A stretch of 64,000 nt of DNA, taken from NCBI GenBank assembly GCA_030248225.1, contig JASANE010028581.1:80455-144454 (forward strand). The letters run 5' to 3'. A program made the translations under genes and the position numbers. Numbering within the stretch: the stretch's first letter is position 1; the number at the start of each line of letters is the position of its first letter. The notes under the pieces are model-generated. The model was not told where the DNA came from and searched no databases. It saw only the letters and a program-made list of their open reading frames with translations. The stretch is from Trileptium ribeirensis (Eukaryota > Nematoda > Enoplea > Enoplida > Thoracostomopsidae). Shown here piece after piece: positions 1 to 13,255 of the stretch.

Positions 1-3000
1 GGAAAAGTGTGACAATAACACGGTCGACCAGCCTTGGCTCCCAATCGATTAGCGCCACGACGGATATAAGCATTGAAAACAAATAGTGTTAACTAAGTTC
101 AGAAAGCCTTTACAAAGCAAAAGCCACTAACTCGACCAAACTCCGCTTGGCTATTTTCCAGAATGAGTAAGTTTATGGGATCATGTGAAGTTCCTCAATA
201 AAAAACGGAATCCTCGATATGAATACCATTGGCCAAAAATTTAAAGTTTAATCATTGTGAACCCAGGCTATGCGTTGGCCTAGAATTGGAAAGCATTATA
301 CGATTACTGCAGACGAAAACTTGACATAAAATATTATATGGGGGGGCTAGTACTTGACGTCATCCAGTTTCCGATATTTATACTATCCCAAAGCTCGATA
401 TAAAAATAAACCTTATTCCAACTACAGACTACATAATGCTCTTGCAATTCTTTTCCGAATACTGTTGAGCATTGAAACTGCAGATTTTAGAAAATGCTGA
501 ATACTTCATTGATTTTATCCCGAAACATATTTACAGCAAAGGCCCACAATAATAGTTGTTTGGGAGCAGGGGGTGGAGTTGGGCAAAACAACATCCTATA
601 CCAAAAGACAAAACGTACTTAGATTACGTATAAGCTGGCTGCCTTACTTTGGCTAAAATCTACTTTCGCATAAAAATCGCTTCCTAAATTAATAATTAAC
701 AGTTTCAGGACATTTCATTTTGCATGCCCGCCCACCAAGCCGCGTTTGATGAAAAAGGTTCCGCTCAACTACTGTCAAGCTAATGACGCTTCAGAAGCCA
801 GCCAACTTGTAACCTTGAATGCATCACCTGTAATAAACTTTCTGCTCACTGAACGCACATACATATCTGTCATGCCACAACGACAAACTGGTAGTGTCAT
901 CCATAGAAATTTTAAAAATATCACCAAACTTCATCTCTTTTTACATAGCTCAGCGGGAAACCCAAACATCCCATGTTGTTATAGAGATCGTCTAAACTAT
1001 TTCACTTTCACATTATTCTACTACATTGTCTTCAATGTCATTAATGAAGCGTTGATTGCGCAGCCACATGATGATATATCGACTTCATTAAATGCTGAAT
1101 ATGTCCGCTGCTAAATCCATTTACACATTTTTAGTTGAGTAAAAACGCTTTTCTAAACGCATGCCGATAGGGCGCATACGGTAAAATCCGATCCCAAAAG
1201 CGGCCAGAGGGGCAAATTCCTACCCCATCCATAGTTATTATTATACTTGATTTAGACCATTTTTTGCTCTAATACACCATCTCAGGTAAGTTTAGATTGC
1301 CGTTTACACTGATACTAGTGAAAATGCGGTCCACCAAGTTATCGATTTTATGAATCTTAAACATTTTAACTTTACTAATAACTTGTGAATTGCTCTTATA
1401 AAATAATAATTACGGCTTGGATCCGGAGCAGGGGCTGAGTGTTATCCTGCGCCAGGTCCCAGTCCAGGATTTAATGCCTGCAGTCGGTGCCGATTTTTAC
1501 ACCATAGAGCTGGGGCCGGGTTTTATCCTTAGCTTACGTTGGCTTCTAATGTACATATAGATAAAACAGAGATCACTTCTGTCGCTGTCGACCTATTGTA
1601 AGATAATATTAGATATGAATGTTAATGTTTAAAAACGCCATGCACGTCAGTGTGCAATTCAAAAGAGTATATATAAATAGTAAGAAACGCGTTGCACTCA
1701 AACGGCTTCAGCTGACCATTAATAACTGAAACTAGCGGAATCATATTGAAGACTTTAACACTAATATCAAGGGTCAAAATTTGTGTGGGGGCGATAATGG
1801 GAACGTACAAAAAAGGGCTGCGCCCGTTCAATTTTACCGTAATTTTCTCAAAAAATTTATATCGGGGGACAAATTTTTCTGGTCGGGGAGAATAAAACGG
1901 GGACATCGAAAATTTGTGGGGAGGGCGCGAACCGGGGGCGAGCTCGCTGCCAACCAGGAGCGAGCCGACTATGGTGGTGCTCCCACCCCATCCAACACTA
2001 GCGATATGTCAGTAAAGCACTAACAAGACATTCAGAAAAACATAAGTACACTGCGACAGCTTCACTTGCCAATTACAAAATGAATGAGTTATAGCACGGA
2101 TTAATGATTTTTTTACTGAAGAGCAAGCATGACATCTTGTTACTTAAGCACATCCAGTCTAAAAATGTGTCGCGGGGCGTTTCACGCTGCCCGTCTGCAT
2201 TTTAATGAGACTGTTAAAAGGCCCTTTGAACTTCTTGGAAGCTGTCGCCACTGTCGCCCTGTATTATGCGGGGGCGGTGTGAACATTTTGTCCAAGCTGC
2301 ATTTCATGGAGCGGGAAAGGGACATTTTCCCCTATATTTCATGGGGAGGGTGGACAGATTTTTGCACAGTTAAATGTCACTTTTAAAAATTCCGCTTGTT
2401 CCATTTCAAATATATTTATGTATCATCGTACAGATATCAATTAATTTAATTTCTGGCTCGCCTTCCATGGGAAATCACATCTGTTTGAATTTGATACATA
2501 CATTTTATACGTGGCTTACATTTTAAACCTCGATCCGTGTTAACACTACGCTGACAGTTACACATTACGGACCAATCTCGTCACGAATTTTATAATACTC
2601 ATTCCCTCTTTGTCATAGTTGTTTGTAATATTTTGTTTTCGGCTCTATCAATTATATATATATTATTTCAGCAATTACTTTATGTCCAATTGAGTAACCT
2701 TCATTCCAAAACCATTATCAGCCTTTTGTATTGTACAATACCAAATAATAGCCAGGCCACCCGTGTTGGTCGTCGCGTAGTGACAGTAGCACAATTATTC
2801 ATACGGCAGCAAATCACCAAATTTTGGGGCCATTTTATTATTATTATTATTATTATTATAAAATAACAGTTTTGCTTCATAAGAATCACCACGTGAGTCA
2901 ACCCGAGACGCATCTGCAACGGTAGTCGATTAAAAGGCCAAGCCCAAATACTAAATATATATAGTCTTTGGTTCTTTGGAAAACAAGCTCAAATTTTATT

Positions 3001-6000
3001 ATAGCACAAAAGAACTTTTATCAAATAGCAATTACACATACTTATATACGTTTTATAACAATAAACCATTGTATTCGGCATCGTATTTAGCGATTTTCCT
3101 TCCGGTATTGGGGTACCACCACTTTCTTACTTCCAATTATAATTTTATAACCAATAATAAGTGGTTTGCTTCATGGCCCACAGTCTCCAGGAACAGTCAC
3201 CAATAGCCACCACAAAAATTACTAATATATGCATACATATTTATGTACATATATATTACACATGTATATATTATGTATATCATACCTATATAATCAACAA
3301 ACAATTTTCTACCGACTCATCGATGCTACGATTTGAAAGCAGAACGATGCATACCGTATAAAAACCGAATAACATAACCATAGCTCAAAGACCGTCTCGG
3401 AGGGGCGCAGCCAGAGGGAACGCCAGGAGAACAACCCCCAATTTTCGTCAAAGATATGGCTTTTCCGTTAGGCCCCCCCGCAATTTTTCCCTTTTGGGCC
3501 CCTCCGCTTTTGAGTGTGCCGCCGCAGTTCTGAGTGGCGTGCTCTGCTTGTGGTTTACAGCTGGCACCAGCCGTTTGCACATGATTATCCAGCTGGTCCC
3601 AGGGTACCGAGTCACCGGTTATACGTAAAAAACTGTTGTCCCAGCTGCTCCGTATAGAATTACCGTAAAGCTGTTGCAATAAAGGCCGGCAATTTGTTAC
3701 GGTGCGAAACCGCTAGGTGTTTGCATCAGCAAATCACCGCAAGATCGAATACTTTCATGTAGCCATAAACTTAAATATTTTAAATTTGTTACAATTTTTT
3801 AATTACGTTAGCCTCGGATAAAATAAAACTATAAACAGGACATTTAGTCAAAAACATACATATTATATCTCTTGTCAGACTGACCGTTGTACGATTTCGT
3901 TCCGCCACGCAGCCGTATAGTGGTCAAACAAATGTGACAACAGCACGCATGGAACATAAGTTAGTTTTTGAAAGATTTGCCACCACTTCCTTTCAAACGA
4001 CAATTCTCCGGCAAACAGAAAGCAACCGATATCGGAGCGTTTTCGTTATTAAATAGATATTTATCATTTAGTGAGCAGACGTCACAACATCGCCACCATG
4101 ATCGATTAAAACAATTGATTGAGGTAATATCATCATCATTTCGCTCTAAAACGCGTACCCCAAAAACATCATCGCGATCGCCCCACGAACAATATCGAAT
4201 AATCTCTGAGCTCACATTGTGATAATTGCACATACACAAAACTACTCAGAAATGATTTTAAATCTAAACCTCAAAATGGAGCTTTTGTTCATACATATAT
4301 ACGTACGGATGGACGGTTAAACGGTGACGCAATAAAATTACAACACCGATCACTACACACGCTCGCCTTAACTACGCGTACTGCAACGTTTTTCCCAGCT
4401 GGATATCGTCGTGATTATAACAGAATTGTTGGGCACATTTGTCTTCCGACAAAAAACGCATAAAACAACAGTTTGGTATACTGCTGTATAATTGCCGAGT
4501 ATTGCGGTGCGGAATTGCAGTGCTAGGGATCAGAGAAAGCATCAAAAATGGTACCAAGCTGCCGCAGGCTTTCCGTCAATGGCGTCACCATTGATCTGAG
4601 CTAAGTATAGCGAAAAATCTATGAATCCAGCGAATGATAACAAGCACCGCTACATCATACAATATATCAACACAATACATAATGTAATCCGACTGCTGAA
4701 TACATAATAAGGCAAATTGCTACCTGTTGGATGTAAATAACGATCCGACGGATAACAAGAAGAAGTGGCGACAACTAACATTTTCGGCGGCCAAAAAAAC
4801 GATTGACACGGAGCGAGCGGAGTTTCCACTGAGGTCTCCAGAACTATGGACCATCGTGAAAGTTTGTTTTTTGTCTGTTTCTGTCATTCATAACTCATCT
4901 TAGGATGGATGAAGTTCGGTAATTATTTTTATAAAATAAGTGACGAGGATGTATCCTGTAGTTGAACGCAATCAGCTGCGACCCCATCTTCAGGGTCAAA
5001 ATGGTAAAAAACAGGCTTTTACGGTTTTTTTGCTAAACCTCGCCGTACTGGTACCATTATTTCGCATCCATATTTTGCGACACAGGCTCTTAACTTTTCA
5101 AGCACGCTGGATACAATGGCTTTGCTACTGTAACTTGACTATATTAAACCTTTTCATGTCGTTCGGCGAGCTCGATTTTCGAAGTGTCGTCCATTTTGAT
5201 TTGTTTGGGTATATACGTATTGCGCGCATGGTAACAAGAATGGTCTATATATAGTTTTTTTTTCAGAACGCTTAATACAATGATTTGGTATTTTGAGTCC
5301 AGCTTGCATATTTCAAGTGTTTTCAATGGGTTCACGGTCAATGAACCCGATTGCCACAATAGTCTGTCTTTTGTTATTTGGTTACGTATTGCATACCGGT
5401 CATCAAGAACTGTATATCTATTATATAAGTATTCCGGGTATTCTGAATACAATGGTTTGGTTATCTGAAAACCAGCACAAATACTTGATGCGTTGTCAGT
5501 TACTTTCGATAAGTTTAGGGTCGGCGAGGTTTTGGATTTTCAATGTATTCAGGATTCAAGGGTTTTTAGGGTTGTACATACGTACATCAAATACAACCTG
5601 TTACAGGTGATTAAAATAATTTAAAAAATGAAACTACAATAGCTCCGTTTCATCATTGCTTGCGAGATACTACTGTATAGTGCTGCTATCGTGCAATCCA
5701 TGAGTTTGAAAGAACTGAGCTGAAGAATTAATCACACATATGATGCAGCCACCGATAATACTAGATTTAGTGTGTCCGTAAATTTAGTGATTCAAGTATA
5801 TAGTACGCAATATATACCAAGCTTAAGAAAGTTGACGCCAAGACGCCAGGTATATATGTCTTTCCTTTGAAACCAAAAATACAAGCAATTATCAATCAGT
5901 GCTAAACTACAGTTTTGGTGGAACGCTTTTACTTAAAGGGATCACTGTATCCCAACAACCCAAATCGCTTCAGCAAAGCATGCGATTTTTGGACTTCGAA

Positions 6001-7850
6001 TTGCTTCAATTTCAAATCTTTATGTATCTGTAAACATGTTAAACAATGTCACTTTATATAGCGTAAAATGCAGAACTCGTCACAGAAATTCAGTGGATAC
6101 TGTATGAACCCCAGTGGAGTCCCATTTTGAAACAACCTGCATAGAAAACTTAAAAGTAACCTTCGGCGGAAATTTTTGACCAAAAACATATAAATGGGTT
6201 CCTCAATCTCTGACACTCAATTAATTATTGTTATTACTCAATTACTGTATACCCTGTTCGTTTCAGGGTTTATGATGATAGCGGATACACTACTTTGATT
6301 CAATGAGATGATACAAACCCTATTCCCGAAATCCTGGGTAGGTCCATCCTAACGTCGTCGCTATAGTATTTTTCCCGAGACGCCATGCATCTTTACTTGT
6401 AGATCGACCATGATTGAAAAGTGATATATATATTCGGAGGGCAGGTCTACCACACGTCGTGTATAAATTTGATATCAACAATTTTACAACCAGTGTTGAG
6501 ACAACCGCCATTAAAGTCACAACCACCGAGTTTTTTTTGTTAAAAAGACGCAATATAAACGCGTTAGTTAGTACTAAGTAGTTGTACATGACTCCACATT
6601 ATCATCAACGCTGTAGTACATATGTACGTACTAATTTGACAGGTGTTAAATCGGTCCCCGTTACTTCTATCTCGTACTTGTAGAAAAAACGCATAACTAA
6701 TATAAACTAACAACTTACATAGTTTATTTAGTTAATATTCATTAGAGTTGACTGAAACATTGTTAAAATCGTCGTTGTTAAGATTTAAATTCTCATGTAA
6801 AACATGCAACGCTTTTTTTGCAACACAAACATGCAGCGCGAGTGTGTGAAAACGTCTAACAACATATAATATAATACTACTGCAGCAACGAAAAACCTTC
6901 ATACAGAGTGTCAGGGATGTCGCGGTGTTATGTTACACGATGCAAAAAAGATCCGATAACAAATTGCATTTTAGCAACCACTACGCGCAAATGTTTACTA
7001 CAACTCCAAAGTGTTTAAAGTGTTTTACTAAAACACAACCTCCGACCCACAGTATATAGATGATAGATACTCAATACGGTTGAGAGAGAGCGAAGACAAA
7101 GATGGTAGGAAAAGTAGGCCAACGCCGTATTTATTTCCTTAGTTTACAATATGGGCATAATAAATAGCCAGAGCGTTAAAACGAAAAGAACTAGTAAACA
7201 CAGCCGAAGCAACGACTTTTGATCTGGCTTCGCTAAATAGGGTGGCAGGGCAGTTTCGATTTCGACCTTTCCTTGTCCCCCTCCAGCTCATGACACCAGC
7301 GCTGTAATTTTAACCCCCCTCCCCCGCCAGTTGGTGCCCCCTGGCACCTTCGTGTGCCACTAAAAATTACCAGTTTTTTGTCTGATGAGCTAAAAATATT
7401 CGAATTTTTAATCCCCAAATCTTCCCCTGAGGGTTTCCCCCATATGAATTGGACGGAATGGCGCCCAGGTATTATCGGCCTCCCAGTTCCGAACTGAGAG
7501 ACCTCTCAGATCATACCACCTGGTATAATTTTAGTTGTTTGTCGGTCCCAGTTGATTGCCCTGCGACCCAAAGATTGTTGGACAAATTATTTTTCGCAAT
7601 AGCAATCAGCCTTTTTCTGTTTAACCACAAAATTACGGCTTATTAGCCTAAGATTAAAAGATTGAGGAATTGTGTAATTTATTTAGACAATGCAGTATTA
7701 GCCCGAATTCTCTGGTACTGTGCTCTTTCCTCCAGGAGACCAGTCTCCATGCACTTCACCGCTGGCTAATTCTTTTAACTATTGAAATTCATGCTTGTAT
7801 TTATCATTGCTGATGAAATAAATGCCTATCATAACAGGTATGTGGTAGCG
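1..7850. other. Anonymous AT-rich DNA, no supported gene
   Basis: I read both strands and found no recognisable protein domain or RNA gene. The longest open frame (746-1114, plus strand) resembles no family I know and has low-complexity, AT-driven composition. Short GC-richer patches near 1420-1530, 1780-2000, 3395-3560 and 7250-7350 stand out from the background and may be old transposon remnants. The one at about 3399 begins with a GGGGCGCAGCCAG string like that of CAGGGGCGTAG-type MITEs. I could not define ends or a partner copy. Confidence 0.6.
2836..2860. repeat. (ATT)n microsatellite
   Basis: About eight uninterrupted ATT/TTA triplets lie in otherwise unique AT-rich DNA. Open frames crossing it (poly-Ile on either strand) are produced by the repeat and are not genes. 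Confidence 0.9.
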
Positions 7851-7928
7851 GTGAGTAAGTCATTGCCTAAGATTCAGGCTCGCTATGACGATATTAACAT
7901 AAAACTTAACACCCGGTACGCTGACAGT
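7851..7928 (+). mobile_element. Detached LINE 3'-UTR fragment
   Basis: The segment carries the order CATTGCCTAAG, then GGCTCGCTATGACG, then a TTAAC run, then GGTACGCTGA. The same order occurs at 61979-62045, between the end of a LINE reading frame and its TTG tail, and on the minus strand within the LINE at 17.0-19.2 kb. No RT-coding sequence was seen upstream, so this is probably a severely 5'-truncated copy or a SINE sharing that tail. Confidence 0.6.
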
Positions 7929-10900
7929 ATATATATAGGTTTCCTTGATAAACTTTGATTGACTGATGAACCTATTAAGCTAATATGGTTCCTAAACCGG
8001 TTCAATCTGTTCATGGAGTAACTACCTATTTTCGTTTTTGACAAACAATTATTTGAAAAAACTCGTGGGTGTCACTGACAACTGATTGAGCTCGTTTTCG
8101 CACCATTTTACGCAGTTCTGCAATGCGCATAGATGAATTATATTAAACTATACATATATACATTTATACATAAAATTTTGACCCGAAATTTGCGGCACTA
8201 CGGCAACCACGGGTACCCAAAAAATCGGCTAAAAATTCATCATAAATACGGTCTCCAAACATATTTTGGAAACCCCTCGATGAGTTCACGATCTTCAAAT
8301 TAACACTCAATCTTCAAAATTGAATCATTTCGAACCGGGGCGTAAAAACGAAACAACCCAGATTGTTGACCAGACTAGCAAAATACGAATTCACCATTTC
8401 TATAGTTTTGTTGTAATTGTAAAATACATGATTTTCGTGCATTTGTTCAACAGTTTTCAATATTCATCTCCACTTGTCTATTCATATCCTGTAGTAACTA
8501 TCTTTATTAAGTCCAGACGTTCGTTGTTCCGCGAACTAACCGCAAAAACTTATCAAACTAAAAATATCTATCTTGCACGTCTAAATTTTTTCCTGCCATA
8601 CTGTCACCGTCGCCATCACACCGTTCAGTTATTGAAGCACGGATCATCAAAATTCCATCCTAAATGTTTCAAGGTCTCCTCCACCAAAATAATTATTTTT
8701 GTCATTGTCAGTCAATAACGAGAACAATTATATATATATAAACCAGTGAAAATTGGATTTCCTAAATCTTGTTAATAATAATTCGTTTCGTCGTTTTCAA
8801 ATAGTTTTGCTTTTGCTATCCCAAACTTCTGCAGCATTAAATATCTTTAAGTTTCATTTTTTTATTTTCTCCCTCTAAAATATAGTTAATAAAATAATTA
8901 TGTATAATTGGATTGGTTTTCTGATATAAGTACAGCCTGATCTACGTTGAACATGGTATATATATCAAACAATTTCACTATGACACTGCCCCCGACGCTT
9001 ATTATGCGTTGCTGAAATTAAAACCGGTAGGTAGGTAGTATAGGTAGCACATCAATAATTTCAGCTTAAACGCAATAAAATTAGTGTTCCTATTTAAAGC
9101 CACAACACTTATGTACCTCGGATTTGTACAAATGATGACTAACTCTGTCCCTCACCTTTCAAAACTAAAATGATTGTTATCAAAAATTATGACGTTCCAA
9201 CAATACATATAATATAGATTACATATTTAAATATATATATATAATATTTTATGACAATTTCGAATCATTTTGTAAATAATCGGACTAAGCAAGCACCCTC
9301 GACTGTCACAGCCTGAATTCCGGATCACAAGGCCGTCATTTGCTTTCAATTCAATCAACACCATCCAAAATTTTAATTTTGTTTTGTTCAACGTTTTACA
9401 CCACTAATATAAATCGAATATATATAGTTGAATAATCCAAAAATATGCTGTTACTGCTTTCAGAAAAAAATTCTATTCATCAGTCGCTACGCTACAAAAC
9501 TGACGGCACTGCTATTTTAGTTCGTCGAGTTTGTCACCATTTTTCAACGACACTCCTCGAACAATATTTAACAATCATTTTCACGCCCTTTTTATTAATT
9601 ACTATTGTTATATTCAGCCACAAAATAGATGTTTTTCAATAATATGAAACCACCATTAAACATAATTATATTCTATTATATATCTATTAAAAGAGATAGG
9701 TGCCAAATTTTTACATTTATTACTTCGATGAAGATTATTCATCATCGCCAATATATCGACAGATCGACAGCAATTTCGACAGCAATCGTCAGCAATCGTC
9801 AGCGACAGATCGACAGCAATTTCGTACGTTGTAACCGTCATCGTTACCAAACAATAACAAAAAATACCAAGCCACCGTTTTGTTCGAATTAGTGCCCAAC
9901 TAGTGCCACACCACCAACATTTAGACGTCATGGTCCCATTATCTATTTGTATTATTTGCCCTCAACCCAGCATTACCTTCGATTCGACAAACAACCACAC
10001 AGCAGCAATTATTGTTGTAAGCTGACAAACATATATATATGTTTTTATGATACAAAACATAAACTACACAAACTCATAAGACGAGTGATAATTGTGTTGC
10101 TTCCGCATGAGTAACTTATAACAAAGGAACCCTTAGTTATTTACACTTACTAACATCATTACACAATATATATTACAAAATAGTATATAACTACTATTAT
10201 TAACCCTTTCATCATAGCAAAAACTATAAATTCAAGGGGCGTTCAGACCACACAATATTTTAAACAGTGGTACTGCTGCCCCACGCAAACTTTTTACTTT
10301 TTTCTATGCCAACTAATATCAAGACTAAACTTAGCTAGTGTTGTACTTCTTCACTTTTTGATATATATACCTTCGCCCCTGTATATATATATTAAAGTTC
10401 GGTACAGAGAAAATGTTTGACCACTTAACACTCACAGACAACAACGTTCGGCATTATTATACTCGGAAACAGCACATCAAAAACATCTTCAACTTCTTTC
10501 TATAAAATATTCCATTATTACACCCCAAGACTATGACCGGCCAATACAAAGAGAAAACGTTCTTCAGTGGAAACTATAAAGTGGAATTTAGAAACCTGGA
10601 AACGGGATTTAGGTATGGCATGCTTTTAGAGGTGTTACAAAACCTTGAATGTATGCAACTTTGTATATCAGGTGCATTATTTCATGTTATCAAGAGCGTA
10701 GCCATATGGCGTTATCGAAGTGACGGGTATATACAGTCTCACCCACGCGACGAAAAAGAGACGAGCACTTGTAGGTCTAACATAATTTTTTATTTCACAG
10801 ATTCACAGCTGGCTAGTAACATACTAAGCGCCTCGGTCGGCGAATTCTAAACAACCGTGAAAATTTGAAATTTAATGATATTTGACAAAAGGCACAAAAC

Positions 10901-13117
10901 AAAAGCGAAGCTAGAATTTAAGAGATCTCAATGCCTAGTTATGCAATAAAGTTGCCAATACATTAACCGTCATAAGATATTATTCAAAAAAGAATAGTAT
11001 AGTGACTGCGATTTTTGACACAAGTTGATTTATACACCCAATGTTTCACTCATATCGGCGCCCTTGGTGTTGTACCTTGTCAATCATATTGCTCAAGCAA
11101 TATTGCCTGCCACCATTATTTTAGCGTCAGAATTTAACATCATGCAACACAGCGGCGAACATCCCCAAACTGCAGGCTGCAAGTCTACGCAATGTGATAA
11201 CAACCCGGAGTGCTGGAAAGAAACGAAACATTCTTTCAACTATGGGGCTACTCTGTCAGAGGATCTCACCGACAGCTGATTTAGAGAGAATATAGACGAT
11301 CCCGTTTAGATCATGAAGAGGGCACGCGTCCCGCCATGACCAAGAGGAATACCAGTAGCTAAATAAGCTTTTCCACCTAATTCCGAAAAATTTCATCAAC
11401 ATCACGAACATCGGGACGCCTGGTTCGTATATCATGCTAATTCTTGATATTTTGCAACTACCTCACCTGCTGTTGGACCAAAATTGATTTTCAGCATTAA
11501 ATAAATCTTTTTGTCTGTCACAACGCTTAGCCCTGTACGCAAATATATATATCAAATGTAAATCAAATGAATCCTAATGTAAAATATATATAATACAAAA
11601 ATTCAGTTCATTTCATATTTTCAATTTAGCATTGTTCCCATTTTCCCTCTTTTATATGCTTTGTCATCGATTTTCTGTGCGGATATTATGATATACGTAT
11701 TTTGTTATTTTTGTTACGGATATTTGAATTAAAATAATTACTGAGTACACTGAATATAGTTGTAAAAGCTCGAAAACTACAATCCTCAACAAATGCGTTT
11801 AATTTATTATCAACGTTGTAAATGACCTATGTACACACTGAATTACATCCATATATATTTTAGAATTATATATACTAACAACAAATAATTCAGAAACGAA
11901 ACTAAAAAATTTCAATATCGCCCATTTTTTTAAAACCATTCCTCCACGTATATATATTTTTAATCTAAAGCAGGCAGCGGTGGGCAACGTGTATATACTT
12001 GATTTCATGCGCTTAATATTGTGATAAATGGACTAAGTTATAACAATAAGTTTATCGGAAAATAAATTGGTCAGCTTCAACTAAAATAAATACAACTGTA
12101 GGAAATAGTTAAAAAACACATATTTAATGGGAACCGTCTGACGTAGGTATACACTAATCAAGTCCGAAAATTTTTTTAAAACACCTCGGACCGAAAATTT
12201 ACAAAGGAGCTGAGTAAAATATAGCTTAACTCGGCGAGGGACCGCAAGATTTTAGCTCTTATATCTGCTTGTGGAGGCTTCTGTTAGTGTTGAAAAGATA
12301 ATTTAGGTTAACTTGGTTTCATTTTTCAATTCCAAAAAGGCCATGAGGCAAGGGATTCGGAGACGTGAGCTCACGATTGTGTGACATGCGGCAATCACCA
12401 ACAAACATACATTAACATTCTGCTTAGATATATACGTATGCATGACTGTTAGTTATGCAACCTGAACAAATTTTTCGGTCCGGACCAACTAAATCAAATT
12501 CTATTTTCAACTATCAAACAAACTTTTTTGTCCAACAGTGTATCAAATTTGCTGAAGCATATTTTAGAGCCACTTTTGGCTTACATCATGTTTGGAGAAA
12601 TGTTATCGTAACACTTGGTATGGAATTACACAGCAACTTGAGTACGGAATTTCAATTCGGGGAAAATTTTGCAAATTTAGAGTTCTGGAAGACGGAAAAA
12701 TTTCAACGGTCTGGACCAGTCCGCTGATGTCGCTAGTGTTTGCTGTATATACACATATAGTGGCCCAGTGGCTCAGTTTAAAGATCGTAACACTTTCGAC
12801 TCATCCTTTCATCGCTCCAACAGCGGTGTAAATCCTTCAGAAATTTTGGTGGTCATACTCAAGTGAAGTTTTGACGTCCTATACATACAACAACAACACA
12901 CAAGGTTTATTACACAAGAAGGATAAAGCATACAACTAAATTTCTCAGCTCTCTTCATTTTTTGACTTTACTTTCTGCCTTCTGCTTTAGCATAAGTTAC
13001 TATTATGCAATTTTCAGACTGATTAAAATGATATAAACAGCGTGCCTACGCGTAATTAAAATAACTCGGCTGCGAATTGAGCACTGACGAGATTATCCGA
13101 GTGGCGAAATTATCAGC
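7929..13117. other. Anonymous AT-rich DNA, no supported gene
   Basis: Nothing in this stretch could be assigned to a gene. The 132-codon plus-strand frame at 8320-8718 and the 105-codon frame at 10533-10850 have no recognisable motif, no convincing splice context and the composition of random AT-rich DNA. TA-rich runs are frequent. At 12476-12486 and 12709-12721 two short GGTCCGGACC-like palindromes flank about 230 bp and might be the ends of a degraded element, but I could not confirm terminal repeats. Confidence 0.55.
9757..9822. repeat. Short CGACAG/CAATCGT tandem tract
   Basis: A compound minisatellite is built from CGACAGATCGACAGCAATTTC and CGTCAGCAAT sub-units. The first sub-unit recurs after about 44 bp. 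It is local and no other copy was seen in the window. Confidence 0.7.
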
Positions 13118-13255
13118 ATGTATTATTATGGCCCGGAATCTTGGGAGGAGGGCCGTCCGCCAGTACTGTGGACCCCGCCGTCCAAATATTGGGACTCCTG
13201 GCCCTGGGACACCACGCTTATATGCCTATGCGCCCAGGGTAGGTTAATTAAATAG
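13118..13255 (+). other. GC-rich island with a 45-codon open frame
   Basis: A sharply GC-richer patch sits in AT-rich DNA and contains an ATG-initiated frame of 45 codons. Its translation is rich in Trp, Pro and Gly (for example the string WTPPSKYWDSWPWD), unlike the Ile/Lys/Tyr-rich spurious frames around it. A CAG/GTAGG string near the end could be a weak splice donor. I do not recognise a family. It may be a short exon, a decayed element or a GC-rich MITE. The composition contrast is what is seen directly; coding is only a possibility. Confidence 0.2.

Noticed and set aside
746..1114. 122-codon open frame on the plus strand
   Set aside because: No domain, no splice context, AT-driven composition and no repeated copy. 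Length alone is not convincing.
8320..8718. 132-codon open frame on the plus strand, the longest non-LINE frame in the first 10 kb
   Set aside because: Hydrophobic and Lys/His-rich in the way AT-rich random sequence translates; no motif recognised.
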